From Pseudomonas sp. LD120 (GTDB lineage: Bacteria; Pseudomonadota; Gammaproteobacteria; Pseudomonadales; Pseudomonadaceae): a stretch of DNA of 64,000 nt. The DNA is taken from assembly GCF_009861525.1 (NCBI RefSeq), contig NZ_WVHL01000002.1:496001-560000 (forward strand), in the 5' to 3' direction. Shown here in pieces: positions 46,807-58,400 of this stretch. The position numbers and the translations under genes were made by a program. How positions within the stretch are numbered: position 1 is the stretch's first letter; every line of letters starts with the position of its first letter. The notes beneath the pieces were generated by a model, which worked only from the letters and a program-made list of their open reading frames with translations, was not told the DNA's origin and did not search any database.

Positions 46807-49589
46807 GCCTGCACTGCGCTGCACTGCTGCGCGCCACCTTGCGCCTGCAATTTCACCAAGGCTTCACCCTCGATCAGGCGGTGCCCCTGGTGCCTTACTT
46901 CGCCCGACTCGGCATCAGCCATGTCTACGCCTCGCCGCTGCTGTGCGCCCGGCCCGGCTCGCTGCACGGTTATGACGTGGTCGATCCGACCCGGGTCAAC
47001 CCGGAGCTGGGCGGCGAAGCGGCCCTGCGGCGCCTGGTGGCGGCCCTGCGGCAGCATGACATGGGGCTGATCCTCGACATCGTGTCCAACCACATGGCAG
47101 TGGGTGGCGCTGACAATCCCTGGTGGCTGGACCTGCTGCGCTGGGGGCGCCTGAGTCCTTATGGGGCGTTTTTCGATATCCAGTGGCACTCGCCAGACCC
47201 CTTGATGGAAGGCCAGTTGCTGCTGCCGTTTCTCGGTTGCGACTACGGCGTGGCGCTACAGGAGGGCCGCCTGAAGCTGCAACTGGACAACGACCTCAGC
47301 GGCTTTCATGTCAGCCACTACGAGCATTGCTTTCCCATCTGCCCCAGTGACTATGCAGAGTTGCTGCGGCCGGAGACCGCGCTGGACGCCACGGCAACCA
47401 CCGCACTGAAACACCTGGCCGATGGCTTTGCCGCCCTGCGCTTCAACAGCGAGGCCCATGCCCAGGCCCAGCCGCTGCAGCAAGCCCTGGCGCAACTGCT
47501 GCAACAGCCGTCGGTGCGCCAAGCCGTCGAAGCGCACCTGCACGGCTATGATTCGCGCCAGCCCGCCGGCTTTGCCCGCCTGCACGCGTTGCTGGAACAA
47601 CAGAGCTACCGCCTGGCCAGTTGGCGCACCGCCGCCGATGACATCAACTGGCGGCGCTTCTTCGACGTCAATGAACTGGGCGGGTTGCGGGTCGAGCGAC
47701 CGGCGGTGTTCGAGGCCACTCACGCCAAGATCTTCCAGTTGATCGAAGAACACCTGGTGGATGGCCTGCGCATCGACCACATCGACGGCCTCGCCGACCC
47801 ACGAGGCTATTGCCGCAAGCTGCGGCGTCGGGTCGACCGCCTGCGGCCCGGCCAGCACCTGCCAATTTTCGTCGAAAAGATCCTCGGCGACGGTGAGACC
47901 CTGCCCCGGGACTGGGGCGTGGACGGCAGCACCGGCTACGAATTCATGAACCAGCTATCGCTGTTGCAACAGGCGCCCGCCGGCCAGCCGCTGCTGGCGG
48001 CGCTGTGGAGCCAGCACAGCCAGCGCACCGCCGATTTCAGCGAAGAAGCGCTGCTGGCGCGCCAGCAGATGCTCAACGGCTCCCTGGCCGGCGACTTTGA
48101 AAGCGTGGCCCAGGCCCTGTTGCAAGTGGCGCGACTGGACTTGATGAGCCGCGACCTGACCCTGGGCGCCATCCGCCGCGCCCTGCAAGCGCTGATCGTG
48201 CACTTTGCGGTGTACCGCACCTACGTCAGCGCCAGCGGCCGTGGCCCGCAAGATCAGCGGTTCTTCCTGCAGGCCCTGGAGGGAGCCCGAGGCCGCTTGA
48301 GCGAGGCCGATTGGCCGGTGCTCGATTACCTTGAACGCTGGCTCGGCGGCCAAGGTTGGCGCCAACAGCCACCGGGGCGTGGCCGCAAGCTACTGCGTCA
48401 TGCCTGCGTGCGCTTTCAGCAACTGACCTCGCCTGCCGCCGCCAAAGCCGTGGAAGACACCGCGTTCTACCGCAGCGCGGTGCTCCTGGCACGCAACGAC
48501 GTGGGCTTCAACACCGAGTGCTTCAGTGCCCCGGTAGCAGCCTTTCACAGCGCCTGCGAGCAACGTCTGAGGGATTTTCCCGACAACCTGCTGGCCACTG
48601 CCACCCACGACCACAAACGGGGCGAAGACAGCCGCGCACGCTTGGCGGTGCTCAGCGAGCGCGCGCCATGGTACGTCGAGCAGGTGCACCACTGGCGAGC
48701 GCTGGCAACACCCTTGCGCCAAAGCCCGGAGGCACCTTCGGCAGGCGATGAACTGATCCTCTACCAGACCTTGCTGGGCAGTTGGCCCCTGGCGCTGGAG
48801 ACCGAGGATCAAGCGGCCCTGGAACGCTACGCGCAACGGATCGGACAATGGCAGCTCAAGGCCCTGCGCGAAGCCAAGTTACAAAGCAGTTGGGCAGCGC
48901 CGAATCTTCAATACGAGCAAGCGGTGCAGGCCTTTGTCGAGGCCCTGCTGTGCTCGCCCCAAGGCCTGGCCTTACGCCAGTCGATCGCGGCGGCGGCCAA
49001 CGCCATCGCCCCGGCCGGCGCCCTCAACGGCCTGGCGCAAACGCTGCTGCGCATGACCGTGCCCGGCGTGCCGGACCTGTACCAGGGCAACGAGTTCTGG
49101 GACCTGAGCCTGGTGGACCCGGACAACCGCCGCCCCGTGGACTACCCCGCCCGGCAACGTTCGCTGGACAGCCTGCGCACCCCGCGCGAATGGCTTGCGC
49201 AGTGGCGTGACGGCGCGCTCAAGCAGGGCCTGATCACCCGTACCCTGGGGCTGCGCCGCCAGTACCCGGAACTGTTTCGCCGGGGCCGTTACCTGCGTTT
49301 GCCGGTGGTCGGCGAGCAAGCCGGCCGGGTGGTGGCGTTCATGCGCGAGCACCTGCAGCAACGGGCCCTGGTGATTGTGCCGATTCACGTTGCGCACTGG
49401 CTGAAAGACAGCCCACAGCCGCGGTTCGATGCGCGGTTGTGGGGCGATACCCGGGTGCAATTGCCCTTCGCCGATTCGGGCCGCAACCTGAATGGGCTTT
49501 TTTCCACCGGGGCCATCTCCCCCCAAAAGGAGTTGCTGATCAGTGCCGTATTGCAAGACTTTCCACTCAACCTTTTGATCCAACATTGA
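46803..49589 (+). CDS. treY: Maltooligosyl trehalose synthase TreY
   Basis: This 928-aa GH13 enzyme isomerises the reducing-end alpha-1,4 bond of glucan to the alpha,alpha-1,1 bond of trehalose. N-terminal barrel blocks are GISHVYASPLLCARPGSLHG, GYDVVDPTRVNPELGGE and ILDIVSNHMAVGG. The catalytic region has DGLRIDHIDGLADPRGYC and FVEKILGDGETL. The end has TVPGVPDLYQGNEFWDLSLV, as in the family. It overlaps the end of malQ and acts directly ahead of TreZ in the pathway. Confidence 0.95.
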   Translation: MSLHCAALLRATLRLQFHQGFTLDQAVPLVPYFARLGISHVYASPLLCARPGSLHGYDVVDPTRVNPELGGEAALRRLVAALRQHDMGLILDIVSNHMAVGGADNPWWLDLLRWGRLSPYGAFFDIQWHSPDPLMEGQLLLPFLGCDYGVALQEGRLKLQLDNDLSGFHVSHYEHCFPICPSDYAELLRPETALDATATTALKHLADGFAALRFNSEAHAQAQPLQQALAQLLQQPSVRQAVEAHLHGYDSRQPAGFARLHALLEQQSYRLASWRTAADDINWRRFFDVNELGGLRVERPAVFEATHAKIFQLIEEHLVDGLRIDHIDGLADPRGYCRKLRRRVDRLRPGQHLPIFVEKILGDGETLPRDWGVDGSTGYEFMNQLSLLQQAPAGQPLLAALWSQHSQRTADFSEEALLARQQMLNGSLAGDFESVAQALLQVARLDLMSRDLTLGAIRRALQALIVHFAVYRTYVSASGRGPQDQRFFLQALEGARGRLSEADWPVLDYLERWLGGQGWRQQPPGRGRKLLRHACVRFQQLTSPAAAKAVEDTAFYRSAVLLARNDVGFNTECFSAPVAAFHSACEQRLRDFPDNLLATATHDHKRGEDSRARLAVLSERAPWYVEQVHHWRALATPLRQSPEAPSAGDELILYQTLLGSWPLALETEDQAALERYAQRIGQWQLKALREAKLQSSWAAPNLQYEQAVQAFVEALLCSPQGLALRQSIAAAANAIAPAGALNGLAQTLLRMTVPGVPDLYQGNEFWDLSLVDPDNRRPVDYPARQRSLDSLRTPREWLAQWRDGALKQGLITRTLGLRRQYPELFRRGRYLRLPVVGEQAGRVVAFMREHLQQRALVIVPIHVAHWLKDSPQPRFDARLWGDTRVQLPFADSGRNLNGLFSTGAISPQKELLISAVLQDFPLNLLIQH

Positions 49590-49610
49590 GTTCAGTCCAG
49601 GAGCATTGCG

Positions 49611-49883
49611 ATGAGTACCGACGACAAACGCATTCGTGAATTCGCCTATCAGATCTGGGAATCGGAAGGTAAGCCCGACGGTCAGGAGGCGCGACACTGG
49701 GACATGGCGCGCAAGCTCGCCGAAGCCGAGGCCCTGGCGCCCAGCAAAGCGCCCAAGGTCGCCAAGGCCAAGCCCGCCGCCAAGCCCAAGGCCAAATCGA
49801 GCGCCGCCGTAGTGGTGCCACCGGGCGAGAAGCCGCAACCCACGAAGAAACCCCGAGCCCCGCGCAAGCCGCCAACCATCTGA
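49611..49883 (+). CDS. DUF2934 family protein
   Basis: This 90-aa protein has an N-terminal DUF2934 motif (RIREFAYQIWESEGKPDGQE, then ARHWDMARKLAEAEAL). A long Lys/Ala/Pro-rich tail follows (about residues 44-88) that looks disordered and strongly basic, like histone H1-type tails. CAGGAG precedes the ATG. It lies inside the glucan operon between treY and glgX. The role is unknown; a nucleic-acid or glucan-associated protein is possible. Confidence 0.85.
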   Translation: MSTDDKRIREFAYQIWESEGKPDGQEARHWDMARKLAEAEALAPSKAPKVAKAKPAAKPKAKSSAAVVVPPGEKPQPTKKPRAPRKPPTI

Positions 49884-49986
49884 GCGCGCTTCGCACTGAC
49901 CCCGTGGCGCGCCCCTGCGCCACAGAGGCGGCGCACGCCCCGACATGGCCCTCGGCGTGCCCGCAGATTTTCTTGCAGGAGCAACC

Positions 49987-52149
49987 ATGAGCAACCCCAA
50001 GCAGCCCCCAGCGCCCACACACCAAAGCGAACCCTCACGGATCCGTGAGGGCCTGCCCTTTCCTCTCGGCGCCACCTGGGACGGCCTGGGCGTCAACTTC
50101 GCCCTGTTCTCGGCCAACGCCACCAAGGTCGAACTCTGTGTGTTCGACGACACCGGGGACATTGAAGTCGAACGCATCGAACTGCCGGAATACACCGACG
50201 AGATCTTCCACGGCTACCTGCCCGATGCCCACCCGGGGCTGATCTACGGCTACCGGGTGTACGGGCCCTACGACCCGGCCAACGGCCACCGCTTCAACCC
50301 CAATAAACTGTTGATCGACCCGTATGCCAAACAGTTGGTGGGGCAATTGAAATGGTCCGAGGCGCTGTTCGGCTACACCATCGGCCACCCCGACGCCGAC
50401 CTCAGCTTCGACGAGCGCGACAGCGCGCCTTTCGTGCCCAAATGCAAAGTCATCGACCCCGCCCACACCTGGGGCCACGATCAGCGCGTCAGCGTGCCCT
50501 GGGACAAAACCATCATCTACGAGACCCACGTGCGCGGTTTCACCATGCGCCACCCCGCGGTGCCGGAAAACCTACGGGGCTCCTTCGCCGGGCTGATGGT
50601 GGACGACGTGCTGGAGCACATCCGCAAACTCGGGGTGTCCTCGGTTGAGCTGCTGCCGATCCATGCCTTTGTCAACGACCAGCACCTGCTGCACAAGGGC
50701 ATGACCAACTACTGGGGCTACAACAGCATCGCCTTCTTCGCCCCGGACCCGCGCTACCTGGCCAGCGGCAAGATCGCCGAATTCAAGGAAATGGTCGCGC
50801 ACCTGCACGAGGCTGGGCTGGAGGTGCTATTGGACGTGGTCTACAACCACACCGCCGAAGGCAACGAGCAAGGCCCGACCCTGTCCATGCGCGGTATCGA
50901 CAACGCCTCCTACTACCGCCTGATGCCCGACGACAAGCGCTTCTACATCAACGATTCCGGCACTGGCAACACCCTGGACCTGAGCCATCCCTGCGTGCTG
51001 CAGATGGTCACCGACTCCCTGCGCTACTGGGCCACGGAAATGCACGTGGACGGGTTCCGCTTCGACCTGGCGACCATTCTCGGGCGTTACCACGACGGTT
51101 TCGACGAGCGCCACAGCTTCCTCGTGGCCTGCCGCCAAGACCCAGTGCTGCGCCAGGTAAAAATGATCGCCGAACCCTGGGATTGTGGCCCCGGCGGCTA
51201 TCAGGTGGGCAACTTCCCACCGGGCTGGGTGGAGTGGAACGACCGCTTCCGCGACACCGTGCGGGCCTTCTGGAAAGGCGATGACGGCCAACTGGCAGAC
51301 TTTGCCGGGCGCATGACCGCCTCTGGCGAAATGTTCAACCAGCGCGGCCGGCGACCCTACGCCTCAGTCAACTTTGTCACCGCCCACGACGGTTTCACCC
51401 TGCACGATCTGGTGTCCTACAACGACAAGCACAACCAGGCCAACGACGAAGACAACCAGGACGGCAGCAATCACAACCTGTCCTGGAACCACGGTGTCGA
51501 AGGCCCCAGCGACGACCCCGAGATCAACGCCCTGCGCCTGCGCCAGATGCGCAATTTCTTCGCTACCCTGCTGCTGGCCCAAGGCACGCCGATGATGGTG
51601 GCCGGCGACGAGTTCGCCCGCACCCAGCACGGCAACAACAATGCTTACTGCCAGGACAGCGAGATCGGCTGGGTCAACTGGCACCTGGATGCCGACGGCA
51701 AGTCGCTGCTCAAGTTCGTCAAACGCCTGATCAAGCTGCGCCTGAGCTACCCGATCCTGCGCCGCGGACGCTTTCTGGTGGGCAACTACAACGAGGACAT
51801 CGGGGTCAAGGACGTCACCTGGCTGGCCCCGGACGGCAGCGAGATGACCACCGAACACTGGCAGGACGCCCACGGCCGCTGTTTGGGCATGCTCCTCGAT
51901 GGCCGAGCCCAGGAGACCGGTATCCGCCGTCCCGGGGCCGACGCCACCGTGTTGCTGGTGGTCAACGCGCACCACGACATCGTCAATTTCTGCCTGCCGC
52001 AGGTCCCCGCCGGGGAGTTCTGGACCTGCATGCTCGACACCAATCAGCCGGCGGTGCGGGGCCAGGAACGCTTTGCCTTCGGCCACCCCTACTCGGTGAC
52101 CGGCCGCTCGCTACTGTTCTTCGAGCTGCAGCATGAGGAAGACGACTGA
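49987..52149 (+). CDS. glgX: Glycogen debranching enzyme GlgX
   Basis: This 720-aa GH13 isoamylase-type enzyme cuts alpha-1,6 branch points. An N-terminal CBM48 domain (LPFPLGATWDGLGVNFALFS) precedes the barrel. Signature blocks are LLDVVYNHTAEGNEQGPTLS, HVDGFRFDLATILGR with the nucleophile Asp, IAEPWDCGPGGYQVGNFPPG with the acid/base Glu, and FVTAHDGFTLHDLVSYNDKH. AGGAG stands 8 bases before ATG 49987. It is last in the operon; the freed linear chains would feed MalQ, TreY and TreZ. Confidence 0.95.
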   Translation: MSNPKQPPAPTHQSEPSRIREGLPFPLGATWDGLGVNFALFSANATKVELCVFDDTGDIEVERIELPEYTDEIFHGYLPDAHPGLIYGYRVYGPYDPANGHRFNPNKLLIDPYAKQLVGQLKWSEALFGYTIGHPDADLSFDERDSAPFVPKCKVIDPAHTWGHDQRVSVPWDKTIIYETHVRGFTMRHPAVPENLRGSFAGLMVDDVLEHIRKLGVSSVELLPIHAFVNDQHLLHKGMTNYWGYNSIAFFAPDPRYLASGKIAEFKEMVAHLHEAGLEVLLDVVYNHTAEGNEQGPTLSMRGIDNASYYRLMPDDKRFYINDSGTGNTLDLSHPCVLQMVTDSLRYWATEMHVDGFRFDLATILGRYHDGFDERHSFLVACRQDPVLRQVKMIAEPWDCGPGGYQVGNFPPGWVEWNDRFRDTVRAFWKGDDGQLADFAGRMTASGEMFNQRGRRPYASVNFVTAHDGFTLHDLVSYNDKHNQANDEDNQDGSNHNLSWNHGVEGPSDDPEINALRLRQMRNFFATLLLAQGTPMMVAGDEFARTQHGNNNAYCQDSEIGWVNWHLDADGKSLLKFVKRLIKLRLSYPILRRGRFLVGNYNEDIGVKDVTWLAPDGSEMTTEHWQDAHGRCLGMLLDGRAQETGIRRPGADATVLLVVNAHHDIVNFCLPQVPAGEFWTCMLDTNQPAVRGQERFAFGHPYSVTGRSLLFFELQHEEDD

Positions 52150-52380
52150 AGACGTTGCGCCACCGCCGTTCGGTAACTAGGCGTTCGTCAGAAGGGCCGG
52201 CCGCGCAGGAATTTGCGTCTAACCTTAAGCAAGGATCGCAATCGACAGATTGACCTGTGTCTCTGTGTAGGAGGCGTCGGGCTGGTTATGATTGCGCTGC
52301 ATGACGGCGTTCCAGGGTTCTGGAGCACCGGTACTACGCGCTGAGGCAGGAGCCATGGAGTCAGCGTGCGTGCGAACACA

Positions 52381-52412
52381 GGGCTGCGTTGACTTGCCTT
52401 CGCCCGCAGCCC
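52381..52412 (+). repeat. Hairpin upstream of the PIG-L gene
   Basis: GGGCTGCG (52381-52388) and CGCAGCCC (52405-52412) are perfect 8-bp complements around a 16-base loop, 22 bp ahead of the deacetylase start. It might influence translation or mark a terminator remnant of glgX. Confidence 0.5.
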
Positions 52413-52434
52413 GGGAACAGGGATGTGACACCTC

Positions 52435-53193
52435 ATGAAAGCCATATCTGTAACAGACAACCGCTGGCCCAGTCAGATCTGGAACAGCGCCCACCGGCTG
52501 GCCGACGTTCCGGCCATCGGCCTCGCCAACCTGGTTCCGCCCGGTGCCCGAGCCGTGATCGTTTCCCCCCACCCCGGTGACGAAGTGATCGCCAACGGCG
52601 GCCTGCTGCAAGTGCTTGCGCATCACGGCCACCCCTTGCAATTGATTTCCATCAGCGACGGCAGCGCCAGCCACCCTGGTTCGCAGGTATGGCCCAAGCG
52701 CCGCCTGAGTGTCTTTCGGCCCCAGGAAAGCGCCGAGGCCCTGCGCCGCCTGGGGTTGCCGCTGCACAGCCTGAAATGGATCCGCGGCGGCTTTACCGAC
52801 AGTGCCCTGGCCGAGCGCGAACAGCAATTGTTGCCCTTCATCACCCGCTACCTGCGCCCCGACGATGTGGTGTTCAGCACCTGGCGCCACGACGGCAACC
52901 CCGATCACGAAGCCGTGGGCCGCGCCACCGCCAAGGCCGCCGCCGCCGCCGGCGCGCAGTTTCATGAAGTGCCGATCTGGGCCTGGCACTGGGCGCCCCG
53001 CGAAGAGCACCAGATCCCCTGGGAGCGGGCGCGCAAGCTGCGCCTGGACACCTGGACCGTGGCCCGCAAGCGCCATGCCGCCCACGCCTATGCCAGCCAA
53101 TTGCAGGGCGAACCGGAAATCGGCCTCGAACCTTCGTTGTCCCCGGTGTTGCTTGAGCGGCTGCGCATGCCTTACGAAATCATCCTGATGTAG
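52435..53193 (+). CDS. PIG-L family (LmbE-like) deacetylase
   Basis: This 252-aa zinc-dependent deacetylase-like enzyme has the metal site HPGDE in [20 protein letters not shown] and a further His in [20 protein letters not shown]. Family members remove acetyl groups from N-acetyl-glucosamine conjugates. Its target here is unknown. It sits between the two arms of the glucan/trehalose cluster, on the same strand as glgX but separated by 285 bp, so it likely has its own promoter. The last 14 bases overlap the 3' end of glgB on the opposite strand. Confidence 0.88.
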   Translation: MKAISVTDNRWPSQIWNSAHRLADVPAIGLANLVPPGARAVIVSPHPGDEVIANGGLLQVLAHHGHPLQLISISDGSASHPGSQVWPKRRLSVFRPQESAEALRRLGLPLHSLKWIRGGFTDSALAEREQQLLPFITRYLRPDDVVFSTWRHDGNPDHEAVGRATAKAAAAAGAQFHEVPIWAWHWAPREEHQIPWERARKLRLDTWTVARKRHAAHAYASQLQGEPEIGLEPSLSPVLLERLRMPYEIILM

Positions 53194-55423
53194 GCCGCTC
53201 GGGACGCAGGATCAGCACCGCCAGCGGCGGCAGGTTGAGCACCAGAGACTGCAACTGGCCATGGCTGATCTGCTCTTCGCTGAAAGCCTCGCCGCCGTTG
53301 CCGTAGTTGGAGCCGGCGTACAACTGTGAATCACTGTTGAGCAGTTCGCTCCAGCGTCCCGCCACCGGCACGCCGACGCGATACGCCGGCCGCGGCACCG
53401 GGGTGAAGTTGGCCACCACCAGCAACGGCTCGCCGCACTGGCTCCAGCGCAACCAGGCATACACGCTGTTGATCGCATCATCACCAATCAACCACTGAAA
53501 GCCCTGGGGCACGTCGTCCTGGTCATGCAGCGCGGGAAACTCGCGGTACAGCCGGTTGAGGTCCGCCACCAGTTGCTGCACGCCCCGGTGCTCGGGGTAT
53601 TGCAGCAGGTACCAGTCCAGTTGCTGGTCGTGGTTCCACTCGCGCCACTGGCCGAACTCACACCCCATGAACAGCAGCTTCTTGCCCGGATGGGTCCACA
53701 TGAAACTCAGGTAGGCCCGCAGGTTGGCGAATTTCTGCCAGCGGTCGCCGGGCATCTTGTCGATCAGCGAATGCTTGCCGTGCACCACTTCGTCGTGGGA
53801 GATCGGCAAGATGAAACGCTCGGACCAGGCGTACATCAGGCCGAAGCTCAGTTCGTTGTGATGATGGGCGCGGTACATCGGGTCCTGCTGAATGTAATGC
53901 AGGGAGTCGTGCATCCAGCCCATGTTCCATTTATAGGCGAAGCCCAGGCCGCCCTGGTCAGTGGGCTGGCTGACGCCGGGCCAGGCAGTGGATTCTTCGG
54001 CGATCACCAGCGCGCCAGGGACCTCCAGGGACACTACGTCGTTGAGGTGACGCAAAAAATCGATGGCTTCCAGGTTTTCGCGACCGCCATGGCGGTTCGG
54101 CACCCACTCGCCGGCCTTGCGCGAATAGTCGCGGTAGAGCATCGAGGCCACCGCATCCACCCGCAGACCGTCGACATGGAAATGCTTGAGCCAGTGCAAC
54201 GCCGAAGCCAACATGAAACCGTGGACCTCGGTGCGCCCGAGGTTGTAAATCAAGGTGTCCCAATCCTGATGAAAGCCCTCCAACGGATTGCCGTATTCAT
54301 ACAGCGCGGTGCCATCGAAGTGCGCCAGGCCGTGGGCGTCGGTAGGGAAATGCGCCGGCACCCAGTCGAGGATCACGCCGATCTCGGCCTGGTGACAGGC
54401 GTCGACAAAGGCGGCAAAGTCCCGCGGCGTGCCGTAGCGGGCGCTGGGGGCGAACTGCGAGAGCGGCTGGTAGCCCCAAGAACCGCCGAACGGGTGCTCC
54501 ATGATCGGCATCAGCTCGATATGGGTGAAGCCCAGATCCTTGACGTAAGGAATCACCCGCTGCGTCAGCTCGGCCCAGCTGTACTGCCGGGCCACCTCAC
54601 CCAGGTCATCCACTTCGCACTGCCAGGAGCCGACATGCAGCTCATAGATGGCTAACGGTGCATCCACCCGCTGGCGTTCGCCACGGGCCTGCATCCACGA
54701 CGCGTCCTGCCAGGTAAACCGCAGTGGCTCGGCGACCTTGGACGCAGTGTCCGGCGGCAATTGCGTGGCCAGGGCCATGGGGTCGGCCTTGAGCGGCAGA
54801 ATGCCCTGGGGCCCGAGAATTTCGTATTTGTAGGCTTCGCCGGCTTGCAAACGCGGAATGAACAACTCCCAGACCCCGGACGGATGACGCAGACGCATGG
54901 GGTGGCGACGCCCGTCCCAGACGTTGAAATCCCCGACCACCGACACCCGCCGGGCGTTCGGCGCCCAAACCGCGAAGCGCACGCCCTCGATGGCGTCCAC
55001 CGTGGTCAACTGGGCGCCCAGGCAAGCGCTGAGGTCGCGGTGGTTGCCTTCGGCGAACAGGTACAGGTCCATCTCGCCCAGCAGCGGCCCGAAGCTGTAG
55101 GGGTCTTCACTGATCTGCTCGTCCCCGGCCCATTGAATACGCAATACGTAGGGCTGGGTCGTAGGGAAATGCCCGACGAACAAACCCGGCGCCGCGCTGG
55201 CCTGAAGGCTGCCGAACGGCTGTTGCTGGCTTCGATCGAGCACTTGCACGCTCAGGGCGCCAGGTAAAAAGGCACGAATGAATTGCCCGCCAGCACCATC
55301 TGCATGGGGCCCGAGGACGGCAAAAGGGTCACGATGTTCGGCCCGTACCAAGGCCTCGATGGCCTGTGCCGAAGGGAGCAATGCCGGTTGGTTCTTTCCC
55401 TGTTCCTTGTTCGAGACACTCAT
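53180..55423 (-). CDS. glgB: 1,4-alpha-glucan branching enzyme GlgB
   Basis: This 747-aa GH13 enzyme introduces alpha-1,6 branches into glucan. Tandem N-terminal domains (residues 1-220; [24 protein letters not shown] CBM48 as [20 protein letters not shown]) are followed by the barrel. The barrel has [40 protein letters not shown] (nucleophile Asp) and [13 protein letters not shown] (acid/base Glu). ATG 55423 overlaps the treS stop (TGATG), and GGAGAG precedes it. A GTG one codon upstream is in frame. It is the last gene of the glgE-treS-glgB operon. Confidence 0.96.
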   Translation of the reverse strand: MSVSNKEQGKNQPALLPSAQAIEALVRAEHRDPFAVLGPHADGAGGQFIRAFLPGALSVQVLDRSQQQPFGSLQASAAPGLFVGHFPTTQPYVLRIQWAGDEQISEDPYSFGPLLGEMDLYLFAEGNHRDLSACLGAQLTTVDAIEGVRFAVWAPNARRVSVVGDFNVWDGRRHPMRLRHPSGVWELFIPRLQAGEAYKYEILGPQGILPLKADPMALATQLPPDTASKVAEPLRFTWQDASWMQARGERQRVDAPLAIYELHVGSWQCEVDDLGEVARQYSWAELTQRVIPYVKDLGFTHIELMPIMEHPFGGSWGYQPLSQFAPSARYGTPRDFAAFVDACHQAEIGVILDWVPAHFPTDAHGLAHFDGTALYEYGNPLEGFHQDWDTLIYNLGRTEVHGFMLASALHWLKHFHVDGLRVDAVASMLYRDYSRKAGEWVPNRHGGRENLEAIDFLRHLNDVVSLEVPGALVIAEESTAWPGVSQPTDQGGLGFAYKWNMGWMHDSLHYIQQDPMYRAHHHNELSFGLMYAWSERFILPISHDEVVHGKHSLIDKMPGDRWQKFANLRAYLSFMWTHPGKKLLFMGCEFGQWREWNHDQQLDWYLLQYPEHRGVQQLVADLNRLYREFPALHDQDDVPQGFQWLIGDDAINSVYAWLRWSQCGEPLLVVANFTPVPRPAYRVGVPVAGRWSELLNSDSQLYAGSNYGNGGEAFSEEQISHGQLQSLVLNLPPLAVLILRPERPTSG

Positions 55424-58400
55424 CACTGCTCTCCACCACGCTCGCGATCGGAAAAGGGTTCCAGTTCACTCAACAGCCCGACCAGGCCGTGCAACGGCAC
55501 GTGCAACCAGGCCGGCCGGTTTTCCGCTTCATAGGCCAACTCATAGGCGGCCTTCTCCAGACTGAACAGGGCCACAGCGGCCTGCGCCGCCGTCGGGTGC
55601 CGCCAGCCATGGGCAAGGTTAGCTGTCGCCAGCTGATACGCCTGGACAAATGTCTGTCGCGCTTCTTCGAGGTAGCGCCTGACCACTCGCCGGCGAGCCA
55701 CCTCGGCGCTGTGCGAGCCATCCACCACCGACGTTTCAAGGGCCATGGCCGCGGCGTAATCGAAAGAACGCAGCACCCCGCAGACATCTTTGTAAGGGCT
55801 ATGCTTGCCCCGCCGTTCGGCCAGCGGCCGCGCCGGCTCGCCCTCGAAGTCGATCAAGTAGGCATCGCCCTTGATCACCAGCACCTGGCCCAGGTGCAAG
55901 TCGCCATGCACGCGGATACGCAAACCGCCCACCAGCTGTTCGGCCAGCTGCTGGATGTAACCGAGGATCTGCACCTTGTGCTGCAACAATCGCTTGACCT
56001 GCTGTTGATCGCCGGGGCTGAGCTCGCTCTGGCGTTGCTTGAGCCGTTGCAACCCGCGTTCCAGTTGCTCGGCCACCTGACGATTCCAGGCCTGGGTGTC
56101 CTTGACACTGCTGACCTGGGGGGCGAAATCCGGGTTGTCGCTGGGGGCCGCCAGCAGCATGTGCATGTCGCCCAGGCGCCGTCCCAGCAGCGCGGCAAAA
56201 TCCTTGAGCTCGCCGAGGGCGTTGTAGTGTTGATCCTGTTCGGACATGGCATCGGCCTGTTCATCGCGGATCGCCCGTTCCAGGTTGTTCTGAGTCCATT
56301 CCCAGGCATTGCCCTGATTGCTCAGGTAGCCCTGGGCGATCATCAGCAGATGATCCTCGCCGTGCTCATCGCGGCGCGTCACCGAGCCCAGCAGCGGAGC
56401 GATGTGGGCAAAGCCGGCAGCGGTCAGGAAAGCCCCCATTTCCAGTTCTGGGTGAATGCCCCCCGCCACTTTGCGAATCAGCTTGAGCACCAGGCTGGCG
56501 CCGACCACCACGGAGCTGTTGGATTGCTCCGCCGACAGGTAGCGCACCTCCGACTCGCCGTGCAGGCCCAGTTCAGCCAAACGCTCGCTGCCCGCAAAAC
56601 GGAGCTGGCCTTCGCTGCTGTCCACGCAGGTCTGTGCCTGCAAGGCCAGCAGTACGTTGCGCACGAAGCTGTCGAGGGCGAAGGCGTCGGTGATCAGCCC
56701 CACCTGACGTCCGCGGCGCACCCGGGCCATGGCCAGTTGCTGGGGCAAGGCGGCGCTGATCTGATCTTCAGCGAGCAGGCCGAACGGCAATTGATAACAG
56801 TGCTTTTGCCCCTCGCTGGAGACTTCGATTTCGCTCAGCAGTACCGGATGCTGCGGATCACCGAAGCGCACCCCGTAGACGATACGAGCGTGCTCGATGG
56901 CGCAGTCCTTGCCGGCAAACCAGCGCCGCTTGGGCAGCCAGTTGGGCAGGACGTTGTGCTCCAAGGTGGTGCGCGACGGCGCTTCGAGCAATTCTTCGAG
57001 GCGCTTTTTCAGCACCAGGGTGGTGAAGTCCGGCAGGGCCTGGGCCGGCTCGACATGCCAACTGGGCATCTGGTTTTCCGCCGCCAGAACAAACCAGTAG
57101 AAGCCGTAAGGCGCCAGGGTCAGGAGAAAATGCAACTGGCCAATAGGCGGAAAGGCGTTACCGCCGAGCATCTCTACCGGCACCATGCCGGCGAACGCCG
57201 ACAGGTCCAGCTCCGCCGCCTGGGCGCTGCGTGACACATTAGCCACACAGAGAATGATTTCCTGCTTGCCATCGGGCGCGGTGTATTCCCGGGTATAGGC
57301 CAGAATCCGCCGATTGCTCGGCGACAGCATCTTCAAACTGCCCCGGCCAAAGGCCTTGGACTGCTTGCGCACCGCCAGCATGCGCCGGGTCCAGTTGAGC
57401 AACGAATGAGGATCGCCGGCCTGGGTCTCGACGTTGACCGACTGATAACCGTAGAGCGGGTCCATGATCGGCGGTAGCACCAGGCTCGCCGGGTCGGCCC
57501 GGGAAAAGCCGCCGTTACGGTCGATGGACCACTGCATTGGCGTGCGCACGCCATCGCGGTCCCCCAGGTAGATGTTGTCACCCATGCCGATTTCGTCGCC
57601 GTAGTACAGCGTCGGCGTGCCCGGCATCGACAGCAGCAGGCTGTTGAGCAGTTCGATGCGGCGGCGGTCACGCTCCATCAACGGCGCCAGGCGGCGGCGA
57701 ATCCCCAGGTTGATCCGCGCGCGCCGGTCGGCGGCGTAGTAGTTCCACAGGTAGTCACGTTCCTTGTCGGTGACCATCTCCAGGGTCAGCTCATCGTGGT
57801 TACGCAAGAAGATCGCCCACTGGCAGTTGGCGGGAATTTCCGGGGTCTGGCGGAGAATGTCGGTGATCGGGAAGCGGTCCTCCTGGGCCAGGGCCATGTA
57901 CATGCGCGGCATCAGCGGAAAGTGAAAGGCCATGTGGCATTCGTCGCCGCTGTCGCCCTTGTGGCTCTGTCCAAAGTACAACTGAGTGTCTTCCGGCCAT
58001 TGGTTGGCCTCGGCCAGGAGCATGCGATCGGGGTAGTGAGCGTCGATCTCGGCGCGGATCCGCTTGAGGACATCGTGGGTTTCGGGAAGGTTCTCGTTAT
58101 TGGTGCCATCGCGCTCGATCAGGTAGGGAATGGCGTCCAGGCGCAGGCCATCGATGCCCATGTCGAGCCAATAGCGCATCACCGAAAGCACCGCTTTCAT
58201 CACCTGGGGATTGTCGAAGTTGAGGTCCGGCTGATGGGAGTAGAAGCGGTGCCAGAAGTACTGGCCGGCCACCGGGTCCCAGGTCCAGTTGGACTTTTCA
58301 GTGTCGAGAAAGATGATCCGCGTGCCGGCGTATTTCTGCTCGTCGTCGGACCACACGTAAAAGTTGCGCGCCGCCGAACCCGGCTTGGCCTTGCGGGCCC

